Shown: piece after piece, positions 16,221 through 23,713 of the stretch | How positions within the stretch are numbered: the first letter of the stretch is position 1 | Layout: each line of letters opens with the position of its first letter | DNA from: Planctomycetota bacterium | GTDB taxonomy: Bacteria; Planctomycetota; Phycisphaerae; Phycisphaerales; UBA1924 | Assembly (NCBI GenBank): GCA_023434205.1 | Contig: JAEYTB010000175.1 | Coordinates: 1-32,439 of the forward strand | Length of the DNA stretch: 32,439 nt | Reading direction: 5' to 3' | Program-made: the position numbers and the translations under genes | The notes under the pieces: generated by a model | What the model saw: only the letters and a program-made list of their open reading frames with translations | What the model was told of the DNA's origin: nothing | The model's database searches: none

Positions 16221-16796
16221 ATGTCGGCAGCACCGAAGCATCCGAGCAATGTGGGCTATACCGGTCTGCGGATGACGGCGGACGAGTTCTTTGGGATCGG
16301 CGAGACCAGGGCCCGGTACGAGTTGATCGACGGAGTCGTTGTGATGTCTCCGAGTCCTACGCCTATCCACTGGGCGATCGTGAGGCTGCTGCTCCGCGGC
16401 CTCGAGGAATGGAATACCCAGGCCGAGATCTTTGCGGACATCGATGTGCGTCTGCGGAAGGACCTCGTGTACCGGCCCGACCTGTCCGTGTACCGTCCCG
16501 GGCGTTTCGCGCAGATTCCAATGCGGCTGGATACACCCCCGGACCTCATTGTCGAGGTGCTCTCGCCCGACAACAAGGCCACAGACCTGATCACCAAAAA
16601 GGCGGATTACGAGCGGTTCGGGGTGGGCGAGTACTGGGTGATCGACCCCGCCGACGGGAGCACGCGCGCCTGGGTGCGGGACGAGGGGAAGTTTGTCGAC
16701 CATCCCCGCGTGGGGCAGACGCTGGCTTCCTCGGCGCTGGAGGGGTTCGTGTTCGACCTCAGAGAAGTCTGGAAGCTCTGCCGCCGGCAGCAGTGA
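16221..16796 (+). CDS. Uma2-family (DUF820) PD-(D/E)XK nuclease-like protein
   Basis: 191 residues of the Uma2 family, widespread in cyanobacteria and planctomycetes, with a restriction-endonuclease-like fold and unclear physiological role. Visible landmarks: MTADEFFGIGETRARYELIDGVV at 18-40 (family entry motif), RPDLSV with D87, PPDLIVEVLSP with E112, a K126/K127 pair in DLITKKADYERFGVGEYW, and VIDP. The putative acidic/lysine active-site set is therefore intact. The start at ATG 16221 is chosen because the frame upstream runs into the divergent bamA gene; ATG 16272 (MTADEFF) is an alternative. No ribosome site is seen. It is convergent with dnaN, with only 3 bases between the stops. Confidence 0.85.
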   Translation: MSAAPKHPSNVGYTGLRMTADEFFGIGETRARYELIDGVVVMSPSPTPIHWAIVRLLLRGLEEWNTQAEIFADIDVRLRKDLVYRPDLSVYRPGRFAQIPMRLDTPPDLIVEVLSPDNKATDLITKKADYERFGVGEYWVIDPADGSTRAWVRDEGKFVDHPRVGQTLASSALEGFVFDLREVWKLCRRQQ

Positions 16797-16799
16797 CGC

Positions 16800-17978
16800 T
16801 TACTGCAGCGTCACCGGCATCACGACGTACACAAAGTCGTTGCCGCTCTTGATCAGGCCCGGCTTGCCCGGGGCCTTGAGCTCCATGATGACCTCGGGCT
16901 CGGTCATCACCTTCAGCGCATCCACGATGAACTGGGGGTTGAAGCCGATCTCGATGTCGTCGCCGTCGTAGCCGGCCAGGTCGACCTTGACGTTGGCCTC
17001 GCCCATCTCGGGTGCGCGGCTGGAGAGCTCCAGCTGCTTGCCCTTGCCGGAGAAGGCCAGGCGCACGCCGCGGGATTCCTCGTTGGTGAGCAGTGCGGCG
17101 CGGCGGACGGCGGAGGAGACGCTCTCGCGGTCGAAGGTGACCTTCTTGTCCTGGTCCTTGGGGATGACGTCCTCGTAGGGGGGGAAGGCGCCCTCGACGA
17201 GGTTGGAGACCAGGACGGCTCGGCCGGGGCTCGCGGCGGTGCCGAAGCTGAACAGGATCTGGTTGTCGGTGATGGCGACCTGGACCGGCTCCTCGTGCTC
17301 GGAGATGAGCCGCTGGAGCATGGTGAGCGCCTTGGTGGGGATGATGCAGGAGACGGCCTTGGCGTCCTTCTCGCCGCCGGAGAGGTTGGCGCGGGCGAGG
17401 GCCAGGCGCCGGCCGTCGGTGGCGACCATCTCGAGGCGCTTGCCGTCGCGCTTGAGCAGCACGCCGTTGATGGCGTAGCGGGAGTTCTCGCGGGCGGTGG
17501 CGAAGAGCGTGCGCGACACGAGCTGGGCGAGGCTGCCCGCCGGGTGCGTGATCATCGCCTTGGCCTTGGGGTGGTCGGCGTTGCCGGTGGAGAGGGTCGT
17601 GAAGTCGGGGATGGGTGGGAAGTCGGCGGGGGGGTAGCCGAAGACCTTGAAGTGGGCATCGGCGCCGCGGATGTGGCAGACCTCGTTCTCGACCTCGAGG
17701 GTGAGCGTGGGGTCGCCGTCCTCGGCGGAGACGATCTGGCGGAGCTTGTCGGCGGGGATGAGGGCCTCACCGGGCTGCTGGACATCGACCTGCGTGAGGG
17801 TGAGCTTGAGGGCGACCTCGGCGTCGGTGGCGGAGAGGGTGAGGTCACCCGCGCCGTTGGCCTTGGAGGCGGTGAGCTTGACGCAGGTGAGCTGGACGCG
17901 GGGGGTGCGTGCCGCGACGGCCCCTGAGACCAGGTTGATGGCTTCCAGCAGCGCGGTGCGATCGCAAATGACCTTCAT
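16800..17978 (-). CDS. dnaN: DNA polymerase III beta subunit (sliding clamp)
   Basis: 392 residues. A homodimeric ring that tethers the replicative polymerase to DNA. It shows the three clamp domains in order: MKVICDRTALLEAINLVSGAV at the start, AMITHPAGSLAQLVSRTLFATARENSRYAINGVLL (domain 2) with VATDGRRLALARA, and VTFDRESVSSAVRRAALLTNEESRGVRLAF (domain 3). The end NDFVYVVMPVTLQ resembles the family end (VMPMRL). ATG 17978 is preceded by an AAGGACGGAG ribosome site and a TATAAA at about -20. dnaA, recF and gyrB are not adjacent; the upstream gene on this strand is the HxlR-type regulator 70 bases away. Confidence 0.97.
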   Translation of the reverse strand: MKVICDRTALLEAINLVSGAVAARTPRVQLTCVKLTASKANGAGDLTLSATDAEVALKLTLTQVDVQQPGEALIPADKLRQIVSAEDGDPTLTLEVENEVCHIRGADAHFKVFGYPPADFPPIPDFTTLSTGNADHPKAKAMITHPAGSLAQLVSRTLFATARENSRYAINGVLLKRDGKRLEMVATDGRRLALARANLSGGEKDAKAVSCIIPTKALTMLQRLISEHEEPVQVAITDNQILFSFGTAASPGRAVLVSNLVEGAFPPYEDVIPKDQDKKVTFDRESVSSAVRRAALLTNEESRGVRLAFSGKGKQLELSSRAPEMGEANVKVDLAGYDGDDIEIGFNPQFIVDALKVMTEPEVIMELKAPGKPGLIKSGNDFVYVVMPVTLQ

Positions 17979-18048
17979 GGGGCTCCGTCCTTTATAGAGG
18001 CCGGAGTGTATCGAACTCGCGGCGGGGGAGCGGCCTTACCGACAGCGC

Positions 18049-18648
18049 TCAGCCGGAGGCCGAGCGGCGGCGCGACCGCTCAGCCCCTGCCGGGGGGCAT
18101 GGAAACTCCCCCAGGAGGGTTTCCAGTGCCGCGACGACGGGGGCGGCGCGGCCGGTGGCTTGGTAGAGGGTGGTGGGGGGGTAGGCGTCCAGCACCAGGC
18201 GGGTGATGAGGTTGATGCGCTGGAGGTCTTTGAGGGCCAGCGTGAGGGCCCGGTCGGTGATGTCGAGCGAGGTGCGGAGCTCGGAAAAGCGGGCCCCGCC
18301 GTGGGTCCGGCTCACCAGGCTCAGGACGGGGAGCGACCATTTTTTGAGGGCGGCGTCGAGGAGGTTGTGGGCGGCGAGGGTGTCGTGGAGGTCTTGGAAT
18401 CGCGGGCCGATCTGGAGGGCGCGGGTGGTGAGCAGGTATTCGGGGCGCAAAGGGTGTCCGTAACCGGGGTTGCGCATGACCAGCCCGAGCCTGGCCAGGT
18501 GTGCGAGGGTGTCGCGGATGGCCTTGCGGCTGGCCCCGGTGCGGGCGGCCAGCGTGACGAACTTGGCGCCTTTGGCGCGGTGGAGCTCTGCCAGAACCGG
18601 GAGGGACCAGCGTCGTTCGAGGAGGGTGGGGAGGGGGATGGGAATCAT
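18049..18648 (-). CDS. Transcriptional regulator with two tandem HxlR-type winged-helix domains
   Basis: 199 residues holding two copies of the HxlR winged-helix core: about 12-80 (RRWSLPVLAELHRAKGAKF, SRKAIRDTLAHLARLGLV) and about 101-180 (KKWSLPVLSLVSRTHGGARF, TDRALTLALKDLQRINLI, TTLYQATGRA). Usual HxlR proteins (about 110 residues) have one domain and act as dimers, so this looks like a covalent dimer. The N-terminal redox cysteine of YodB/HypR-like members is absent; the only Cys is C183 in the tail. It is divergent from the VOC gene with a 97-base shared gap containing a dyad, and so probably controls itself and that operon. ATG 18648 has no clear ribosome site. The inducer is unknown. 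Confidence 0.8.
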   Translation of the reverse strand: MIPIPLPTLLERRWSLPVLAELHRAKGAKFVTLAARTGASRKAIRDTLAHLARLGLVMRNPGYGHPLRPEYLLTTRALQIGPRFQDLHDTLAAHNLLDAALKKWSLPVLSLVSRTHGGARFSELRTSLDITDRALTLALKDLQRINLITRLVLDAYPPTTLYQATGRAAPVVAALETLLGEFPCPPAGAERSRRRSASG

Positions 18649-18658
18649 GAGGCGGGGC

Positions 18659-18691
18659 TTGACACGTTCGGGAAGTTACTATACAAACGTA
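18659..18691 (+). promoter_or_regulatory. Divergent promoter region with TAC-N9-GTA dyad
   Basis: Plus strand: TTGACA (18659-18664), 17 bases, TACAAA (18682-18687), reading toward the VOC gene. Minus strand: TATAGT (18683-18678), with a TTGCAC 17 bases further upstream, reading toward the regulator. The dyad TACTATACAAACGTA (18677-18691) overlaps both -10 elements. Its shape resembles known HxlR-family operators (TAC...GTA ends). Binding by the adjacent regulator is inference. Confidence 0.5.
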
Positions 18692-18745
18692 CCATTGCCG
18701 GTGCAAGCCCGCCGGCCGGAAAACACACCCTGAAAGGAGATCGCG

Positions 18746-19126
18746 ATGCCCTCACCCCTGAACTTCGACGGCGGACTGACCCTCTCGATCCAGTGCAAAG
18801 ACCGCAAGGCGTCCGCCAAGTGGTACACCGACGTGCTGGGCTTCCCGCTGCTGTACGACGTGGCGGAGATCGGCTGGTGCGAACTGGCCACGGAGACCAA
18901 GGGCGTCAACATCGGCCTGTCGGAGACCGAGAAGCCCAAGGTGGGGGCGGGCCCCGTGCCGACGTTCGGCGTCAAGGACATCGACCAGGCCCGCGCGATG
19001 ATGGAGGGCAAGAAGGTGCGCTTCGACGGCCCGACGCACGAGTTCCCGGGGATGGTGAAGCTGGCGACGTTCTTCGACCCCGACGGCAACGCGCTGATGT
19101 TGTTCCAGGACCTGCAGAAGCACTGA
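18746..19126 (+). CDS. VOC-fold (glyoxalase/bleomycin-resistance superfamily) protein
   Basis: 126 residues with the two beta-alpha-beta-beta-beta halves of the VOC fold: LTLSIQCKDRKASAKWYTDVLGFPLLYD, then FGVKDIDQARAMMEGKKVRF, and the closing ATFFDPDGNALMLFQ. The fold is used by glyoxalases, ring-cleaving dioxygenases and resistance proteins. The usual four metal ligands (His/Glu) are not evident: the first position reads Ser/Gln and the last reads M/Q instead of Glu. A metal-free binding role is therefore possible. It has a strong AAAGGAGA ribosome site (18733-18740). It is first in a two-gene unit and divergent from the HxlR-type regulator. Some HxlR regulators in Bacillus (YodB, CatR) control VOC-fold dioxygenase genes, a parallel that supports regulation but not a shared substrate. 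Confidence 0.85.
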   Translation: MPSPLNFDGGLTLSIQCKDRKASAKWYTDVLGFPLLYDVAEIGWCELATETKGVNIGLSETEKPKVGAGPVPTFGVKDIDQARAMMEGKKVRFDGPTHEFPGMVKLATFFDPDGNALMLFQDLQKH

Positions 19127-19152
19127 GCACGCCCCACTCCAGGAGACGCACG

Positions 19153-19728
19153 ATGACCAGGCTCGTTTCAATCGCGGCGATCACGGCGATGACCGGTGCC
19201 GCGTTGTTCGCTCAGCACTCCAACCACCTCGCGCAGCCCGAGGCCGCGCCAGCCAAGGCGACGGCCCCCGCGCCCGGCAAGCCGACCAAAGCGCAGGCGC
19301 TCGCGGCGTTCGAAAAGCTCAAGGGCTTCGAGGGACGCTGGCAGTGCAGCAGCCCGGGGCTGGGCGAGTTCAAGGAGAGCTACCGCGTCATCGCCGGCGG
19401 GAGCGTTCTCATGGGCAACGAGATGGAGGACAAGCCCGAGATGGCGATGGTCACCATGTACCACATGGACGGCGACGCCCTGATGCTCACCCACTACTGC
19501 GTGGCGAAAAACCAGCCGCGGCTGGTGGCGACGAAGATCGCCGACGACCTCTCCTCGATCGCGTTCGAGTACAAGGACGGGACGAACCTCGCCTCGCGGG
19601 ATGTGGGGCACATGGACAGCGTGGTGATCAACTTCGTCGATGCCGACAGCTTCAACAGCCGCTGGAGCTGGTACGAGAAGGGCAAGGAGGCGTGGATGGA
19701 GGCGGTGACGGCCAAGCGGATCAAGTAA
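19153..19728 (+). CDS. Exported protein of unknown function (DUF1579/lipocalin-like)
   Basis: 191 residues. Signal peptide (MTRLVSIAAITAMTGAALFAQ), then an Ala/Pro/Lys linker (about 30-50) and a compact domain from 52: LAAFEKLKGFEGRWQCSS, then FKESYRVIAGGSVLMGNEM, MVTMYHMDGDALMLTHYC, and RWSWYEKGKEAWMEAVTAKR. The G-x-W entry strand and alternating strands suggest a small beta barrel of the DUF1579 or lipocalin-like kind; this is a shape-based guess. ATG 19153 has an AGGAGA site 6 bases upstream and lies 26 bases after the VOC gene, so the two form one operon under the HxlR-type regulator. A terminator follows. Confidence 0.75.
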   Translation: MTRLVSIAAITAMTGAALFAQHSNHLAQPEAAPAKATAPAPGKPTKAQALAAFEKLKGFEGRWQCSSPGLGEFKESYRVIAGGSVLMGNEMEDKPEMAMVTMYHMDGDALMLTHYCVAKNQPRLVATKIADDLSSIAFEYKDGTNLASRDVGHMDSVVINFVDADSFNSRWSWYEKGKEAWMEAVTAKRIK

Positions 19729-19748
19729 GTCCCCCGGTCAGCAGCCCG

Positions 19749-19780
19749 ACGGACGCGGCCTCGCGGCGTGTCCGTTTTTT
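19749..19780 (+). terminator. Intrinsic terminator after the VOC operon
   Basis: ACGGAC (19749-19754) pairs with GTCCGT (19770-19775) around a 15-base GC-rich loop, followed by a T run ending at 19780. It lies 21 bases after the TAA of the exported protein gene. Confidence 0.75.
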
Positions 19781-19898
19781 GTTGCGCCCGAAAAATCGGG
19801 GAGGGGCTGCAAGATCGCCCCCGGGTGTGGGAAGTCATGGGGTCCCCAACCCTCACAACACCAGCCGCGGAACGCGGCCTAACCAAAGGACGAGACCC

Positions 19899-21212
19899 AT
19901 GAAGACTGTTCTGTCCAGCGCGATGATTCTGTCCACGTTTGCCGGCTCGGCGTTCGCCCAGGTGCAGTACGTGAGCGGCCTGGGCCACACGCCCACCGGC
20001 AGCGCGGTGCTGGGGACGCCGGAGGGGCGGCGGCTGCCCGTCACGAACCTGGGCTCGTCGGGGCAGGACGGCGTGGAGGTACACCTGCGGTCGGCGACGG
20101 GCGGGAGCGTGGGCGTTGACATCGGCCCGGCGCTCGCCGCGGGCGGCGAGATCAAGGTCAAGATCAGGGGCTGGGACGGGGTGATCTACGGCAACCACCG
20201 CGTGAGCAGCGGGACCGACGGCTCTCCGGTGCTCACGGTGGACTTCGGCGGCACGGGCGTGACGGGCCTGCACATCCAGCTGCTCGACGACACGGGGACG
20301 GTGGTCTCGGTCTACGAGGTCGACGGCCCGCTGGCCCACGTGGGCGTGCCCAACTTCACCTGCCCCAACGGCGGCACGCCGTACTACATGTCCGGCTGGC
20401 GGCAGGTGTGCCCGACGTGCCCGCCCTTCTTCTGGCAGGGCTGGGTGTGCGTGGGGCCCAACGGCGAGGACATGGGCACCTTCACCACCGAGCGGATTAT
20501 CGTCACGCCGCAGGTCGGCCCGGGCCTGCCCAGCCTGCCCGACATGGAGGCGATGATCCTGGGGGCCGCGGGCGTGCCGAGCATGAGCGTCGCCGCGGCG
20601 AGCCTGGACACCTTCGGAGTGCAGTGCTGGGGCGTGGGCGGGGCGCAGATCGAGGAGGTGTGCGATGCGGTCGGCGGCTGCGACGACTCAGGCCTGCTGG
20701 TCTCGAACCTGGGCAGCAGCGGGCAGGGCGGCGTGTCGATCGACCCGGGCCCCAACGCGGGCGAGGTCGAGGTGCAGACGGGCAAGGGCAACTGCTGCCG
20801 CGGGCACGTGACGCTGCTGAAGGCCTACGACGATGACGGCGCGGAGATGCGGGTGTCGCGGACGCTGGACGACATCCTGCCCGACGGCTCGACGCTTGAG
20901 CTGATCGATGCGGACTTCACGGCGCTGGGCGCCACCGGCTATGTCGTGACGTGCTACGACCCCAACGGCAACCCCATCGGCGACCCGCAGGCCTTCATCG
21001 GCGGGGGCTCGCCGCCGGTCTTCACCAACCGCTGCCCGCCCGGGAGCATCGAGAAGTGGGTCAACCAGGGCACGCCCAACAACCCGGTGTGGTGGTTCGA
21101 GGGCTGCATCGGGCAGTTCCACCGCATGGCGTTCCCCAGCGGTCTGGCGTACGAGGGTGTGGCGTCGTTCAGCCTGACGCCGCTGGGCCAGACCGTCCCC
21201 GCTTCGGGCTAG
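19899..21212 (+). CDS. Secreted two-module protein, ended by an in-frame TAG before its six-Cys tail
   Basis: ATG 19899 has AAAGGA 8 bases upstream. Signal peptide MKTVLSSAMILSTFAGSAFA. The 437-residue product contains two related modules. The first starts VTNLGSSGQDGVEVHL and has a Cys/Trp-rich segment (CPNGGTPYYMSGW, CPTCPPFFWQGWVCVG) followed by ERIIVTP. The second starts VSNLGSSGQGGVSIDPG and has CPPGSIEKWVNQ and WWFEGCIGQF. TAG at 21210-21212 stops it after LGQTVPASG. The same frame runs on to 21491 through KNGTEMELKRVIVRPP, which matches the ERIIVTP end of module 1, and then the tail. The stop thus removes the last strand of module 2 and the tail. No known function. It may be a nonsense mutant, a read-through gene or a base-call error. 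Confidence 0.75.
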   Translation: MKTVLSSAMILSTFAGSAFAQVQYVSGLGHTPTGSAVLGTPEGRRLPVTNLGSSGQDGVEVHLRSATGGSVGVDIGPALAAGGEIKVKIRGWDGVIYGNHRVSSGTDGSPVLTVDFGGTGVTGLHIQLLDDTGTVVSVYEVDGPLAHVGVPNFTCPNGGTPYYMSGWRQVCPTCPPFFWQGWVCVGPNGEDMGTFTTERIIVTPQVGPGLPSLPDMEAMILGAAGVPSMSVAAASLDTFGVQCWGVGGAQIEEVCDAVGGCDDSGLLVSNLGSSGQGGVSIDPGPNAGEVEVQTGKGNCCRGHVTLLKAYDDDGAEMRVSRTLDDILPDGSTLELIDADFTALGATGYVVTCYDPNGNPIGDPQAFIGGGSPPVFTNRCPPGSIEKWVNQGTPNNPVWWFEGCIGQFHRMAFPSGLAYEGVASFSLTPLGQTVPASG

Positions 21213-21491
21213 GTCCGGCACGTGGTCATCACCAAGAACGGCACGGAGATGGAGCTCAAGCGCGTGATCGTGCGCCCGCCCAACCACGTGCCCGCCTGCG
21301 GCACCGCCGACTTCGACGGCGACGGCGACATCGGCACCGACGGCGACATTGAGGCCTTCTTCGCCTGCCTGGCGGGCAGCTGCTGCCCCTCGTGCTACGC
21401 GGGCGGGGCGGACTTCAATGCCGACGGCGACCTGGGCACCGACGCGGACATCGAGAGCTTCTTCCGGGTGCTCGCGGGCGGGCCGTGCTGA
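21213..21491 (+). pseudogene. Cut-off C-terminal part (last strand of module 2 plus intact six-Cys tail)
   Basis: In frame with 19899-21212 after the TAG. It begins VRHVVITKNGTEMELKRVIV and continues into the tail (CGTADFDGDGDIGTDGDIEAFFAC..., second loop DFNADGDLGTDADIESFF), ending in Cys at TGA 21489-21491. All six cysteines and both calcium loops are intact, unlike the decayed copy near 5400. A GTG at 21222 could start it alone, but there is no ribosome site or signal peptide. Confidence 0.65.
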
Positions 21492-21562
21492 GGATTGAAG
21501 CGGTGAACAGGTGATCAGCCCGAGAATCCCGACGCGGCCCTGAGGGGCGGCCGCGGACAAAC

Positions 21563-21588
21563 CCCGCCGGGTGGCGGGTTTTTTCTTT
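21563..21588 (+). terminator. Strong intrinsic terminator
   Basis: CCCGCC (21563-21568), loop GGGT, GGCGGG (21573-21578), then TTTTTTCTTT. It lies about 70 bases after the end of the tail-bearing frame (21491), not after the TAG at 21212, so the transcript is built to include the tail. Confidence 0.85.
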
Positions 21589-21721
21589 GCCCGGAGCCCG
21601 GTTTCCGGACGATGCAGGGCTAGCCAGCGGAGGGTAAACAGGTATCTTGATTGGTGTCTTATTCGGGGTTGGGGCCAGAGAGGGTCCGCTCGGGCCGGCG
21701 CGGTCTTTGCAGGAGTCAGGG

Positions 21722-23713
21722 GTGATCAAGAAGCTGTTGTGCGCGTTGTTCGCGTTCTCGTCCCACGCCGCGGCCCAGCCGCAGCCCTCCCCGCTGGTCG
21801 TGACGGGCACGACACCGCAGGGTGTCGCATCGCTGTGGCTGGACATGGTGGGGTACGACGCGCTGCGGCCGGCTCAGCAGGCCCAGCTCACGGGCTTCGT
21901 GCTCGGGCCTGGCCACGCGGTGGACGTCTCGCTGACGCGGTTCGAGCTGTTCACGCCGGAGGCGGCGGTGCTGTCGCACGACGAGCCGGCGGCCCGCCCG
22001 GACGTGCAGCTCTGGCGCGGGAGCGTGGACGGCGCGCCGGGGTCGGTGGTGTACCTCGCGCTCTCGCCGCTGGGCAGCAACGGCTACGTGCAGATGGGCG
22101 GCTCCACGTACATCGTCTCAAGCGGTGACCAGGGGCAGATGCCCACGGTGGTGTACGACCTGGCGAGCCCGGCGGGGGCGGGGATCAACTTCTCGCTGCC
22201 GGTGTGCGGCGGTGCGGTGGCGGTGGACGTTGGCCCCGAGCCCTTCGGCGGCAGCCCCTACTCGAACCGGACGTACACGTGCCGGACCTTCACGATCGCG
22301 GTGGACTGCGACACGGAGTTCACCAGCAACCGCTTCGGCGGCAACCACACCAACGCGCAGGCGTACGCGACGATGCTGATGGGCGCGGTGAGCGAGATCT
22401 ATCAGCGCGACGCGAATATGACGCTGCAGCTCTCGTTCCTGCGGACGTGGGGGCCGGGGGACCCGTACAGCCAGAGCAACACCAGCGAGACGCTGCCGGA
22501 GTTCGCGGGGTACTGGCAGACGAACATGGGGCACGTGCCGCGGAGCCTGGCGCACCTGCTGAGCGCCCGCGGTCTGGGCGGCGGGATCGCGTACCTGCGT
22601 GCGGCGTGCAATCCGAATATCGGCTTCGGGGTGTCGGCGAACATCAACGGCTCGTTCCCCTACCCGCTCCAGGACAACCGCTCGCAGAACTGGGACCCGA
22701 TGGTGGTGGCCCACGAGCTGGGGCACAACTTCGGCACGGGGCACACGCACGACCCGGGCTCGTACAACCCGATCATCGACGGGTGCGGCAGCAGCCCGCA
22801 GAACTGCACGAACGCGAACCAGGGCACGATCATGAGCTACTGCCACACGTGCAGCGGCGGCATGAGCAACATCAAGCTCAGCTTCGGCACGCGGGTGGTG
22901 CAGGCGATGCGGCTGTGGCTGGACAGCGCGGCGACGCTCTGCGGCGTGACGCAGGGGGCCAGCTCGACGATCACGCAGCACCCACAGGAGACCATCGTGG
23001 TCGAGGGGCAGACGGCGGCCATGACGGTGGCGACCACCGGCCAGACGCCGGTGGGCTACCAGTGGAAGCGCAACGGCGCGGCGCTGGACGACGGCGGGCG
23101 GATCAGCGGCGCGACCTCCGCGACGCTCACCATCCAGAGCGTGGAACCCGGCGATGCGGGCAACTTCTCTGTTACGGTGCTGTCGCCCTGCGGGCCGGTG
23201 AACAGCCAGGCCGCGTGGCTGGGCGTGATCACCTGCCCGATCATCGCGCAGCAGCCCTCGGGCGCGGCGGTGACCGAGGGGCAGCCGGTGACGCTCACGG
23301 TCAACGCGGGCGGCTCGCTGCCGCGGACGTACCAGTGGCGGCGGGCCGGTCAGGCGGTGGCGAACGCGGCGGGCGTGACTGGGGCGACGGGCAACACGCT
23401 GCAGATCGCCGCGGCGACCGCGGAGCACGCGGGCGACTACGACGTGGTGGTGGCCAACCCGTGCGGGCAGGTGGTGAGCAACGCGGCAACGGTGACGGTC
23501 AACCCGGCGCCGCCCACCTGCGGCACGGCGGACTATGACGGCGATGGGGACTTGGGGACGGACGCGGACATCGAGGCGTTCTTCGCGTGCCTGGGCGGGA
23601 GCTGCTGCGGGACGTGCTTCGCGTTCGGCGCGGACTTCAACATGGACGGGGATATCGGGACGGACGCGGACATCGAGGCGTTCTTCCGGGTGCTGGCGGG
23701 CGGGGATTGCTAG
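21722..23713 (+). CDS. Secreted reprolysin-like (M12B-type) metallopeptidase with Ig-like modules and six-Cys tail
   Basis: The start is GTG 21722, set by AGGAG at 21711-21715 and by the signal peptide that follows at once (VIKKLLCALFAFSSHAAAQ). 663 residues: a propeptide-like region (about 25-180), a zinc peptidase domain (about 185-415) with the motif H331-E-L-G-H335-N-F-G-T-G-H341 and Met-turn GTIMSYC (M371), two Ig-like modules (about 425-515 and 520-605, each with the YQWKRNG or YQWRRAG and GDAGNFSV or HAGDYDVV signatures), and the tail with loops DYDGDGDLGTDADIEAFF and DFNMDGDIGTDADIEAFF. The HExxHxxGxxH motif plus Met-turn defines a metzincin. It is probably an extracellular protease held by its tail. 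It ends in TAG exactly after the final Cys of the tail, showing that TAG does terminate here. Confidence 0.9.
   Translation: MIKKLLCALFAFSSHAAAQPQPSPLVVTGTTPQGVASLWLDMVGYDALRPAQQAQLTGFVLGPGHAVDVSLTRFELFTPEAAVLSHDEPAARPDVQLWRGSVDGAPGSVVYLALSPLGSNGYVQMGGSTYIVSSGDQGQMPTVVYDLASPAGAGINFSLPVCGGAVAVDVGPEPFGGSPYSNRTYTCRTFTIAVDCDTEFTSNRFGGNHTNAQAYATMLMGAVSEIYQRDANMTLQLSFLRTWGPGDPYSQSNTSETLPEFAGYWQTNMGHVPRSLAHLLSARGLGGGIAYLRAACNPNIGFGVSANINGSFPYPLQDNRSQNWDPMVVAHELGHNFGTGHTHDPGSYNPIIDGCGSSPQNCTNANQGTIMSYCHTCSGGMSNIKLSFGTRVVQAMRLWLDSAATLCGVTQGASSTITQHPQETIVVEGQTAAMTVATTGQTPVGYQWKRNGAALDDGGRISGATSATLTIQSVEPGDAGNFSVTVLSPCGPVNSQAAWLGVITCPIIAQQPSGAAVTEGQPVTLTVNAGGSLPRTYQWRRAGQAVANAAGVTGATGNTLQIAAATAEHAGDYDVVVANPCGQVVSNAATVTVNPAPPTCGTADYDGDGDLGTDADIEAFFACLGGSCCGTCFAFGADFNMDGDIGTDADIEAFFRVLAGGDC

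Noticed and set aside
21647..21721. Start of the metallopeptidase gene at TTG 21647.
   Set aside because: It would put 25 residues before the signal peptide; GTG 21722 has AGGAG at good spacing and begins the signal peptide directly.
5309..23713. Genome-wide reassignment of UAG to a sense codon.
   Set aside because: TAG ends the metallopeptidase exactly at the conserved final Cys of its tail, and also ends the pqiB-like, lpxD and FAD-oxidase frames at sensible places. UAG is therefore a working stop at least at those sites.
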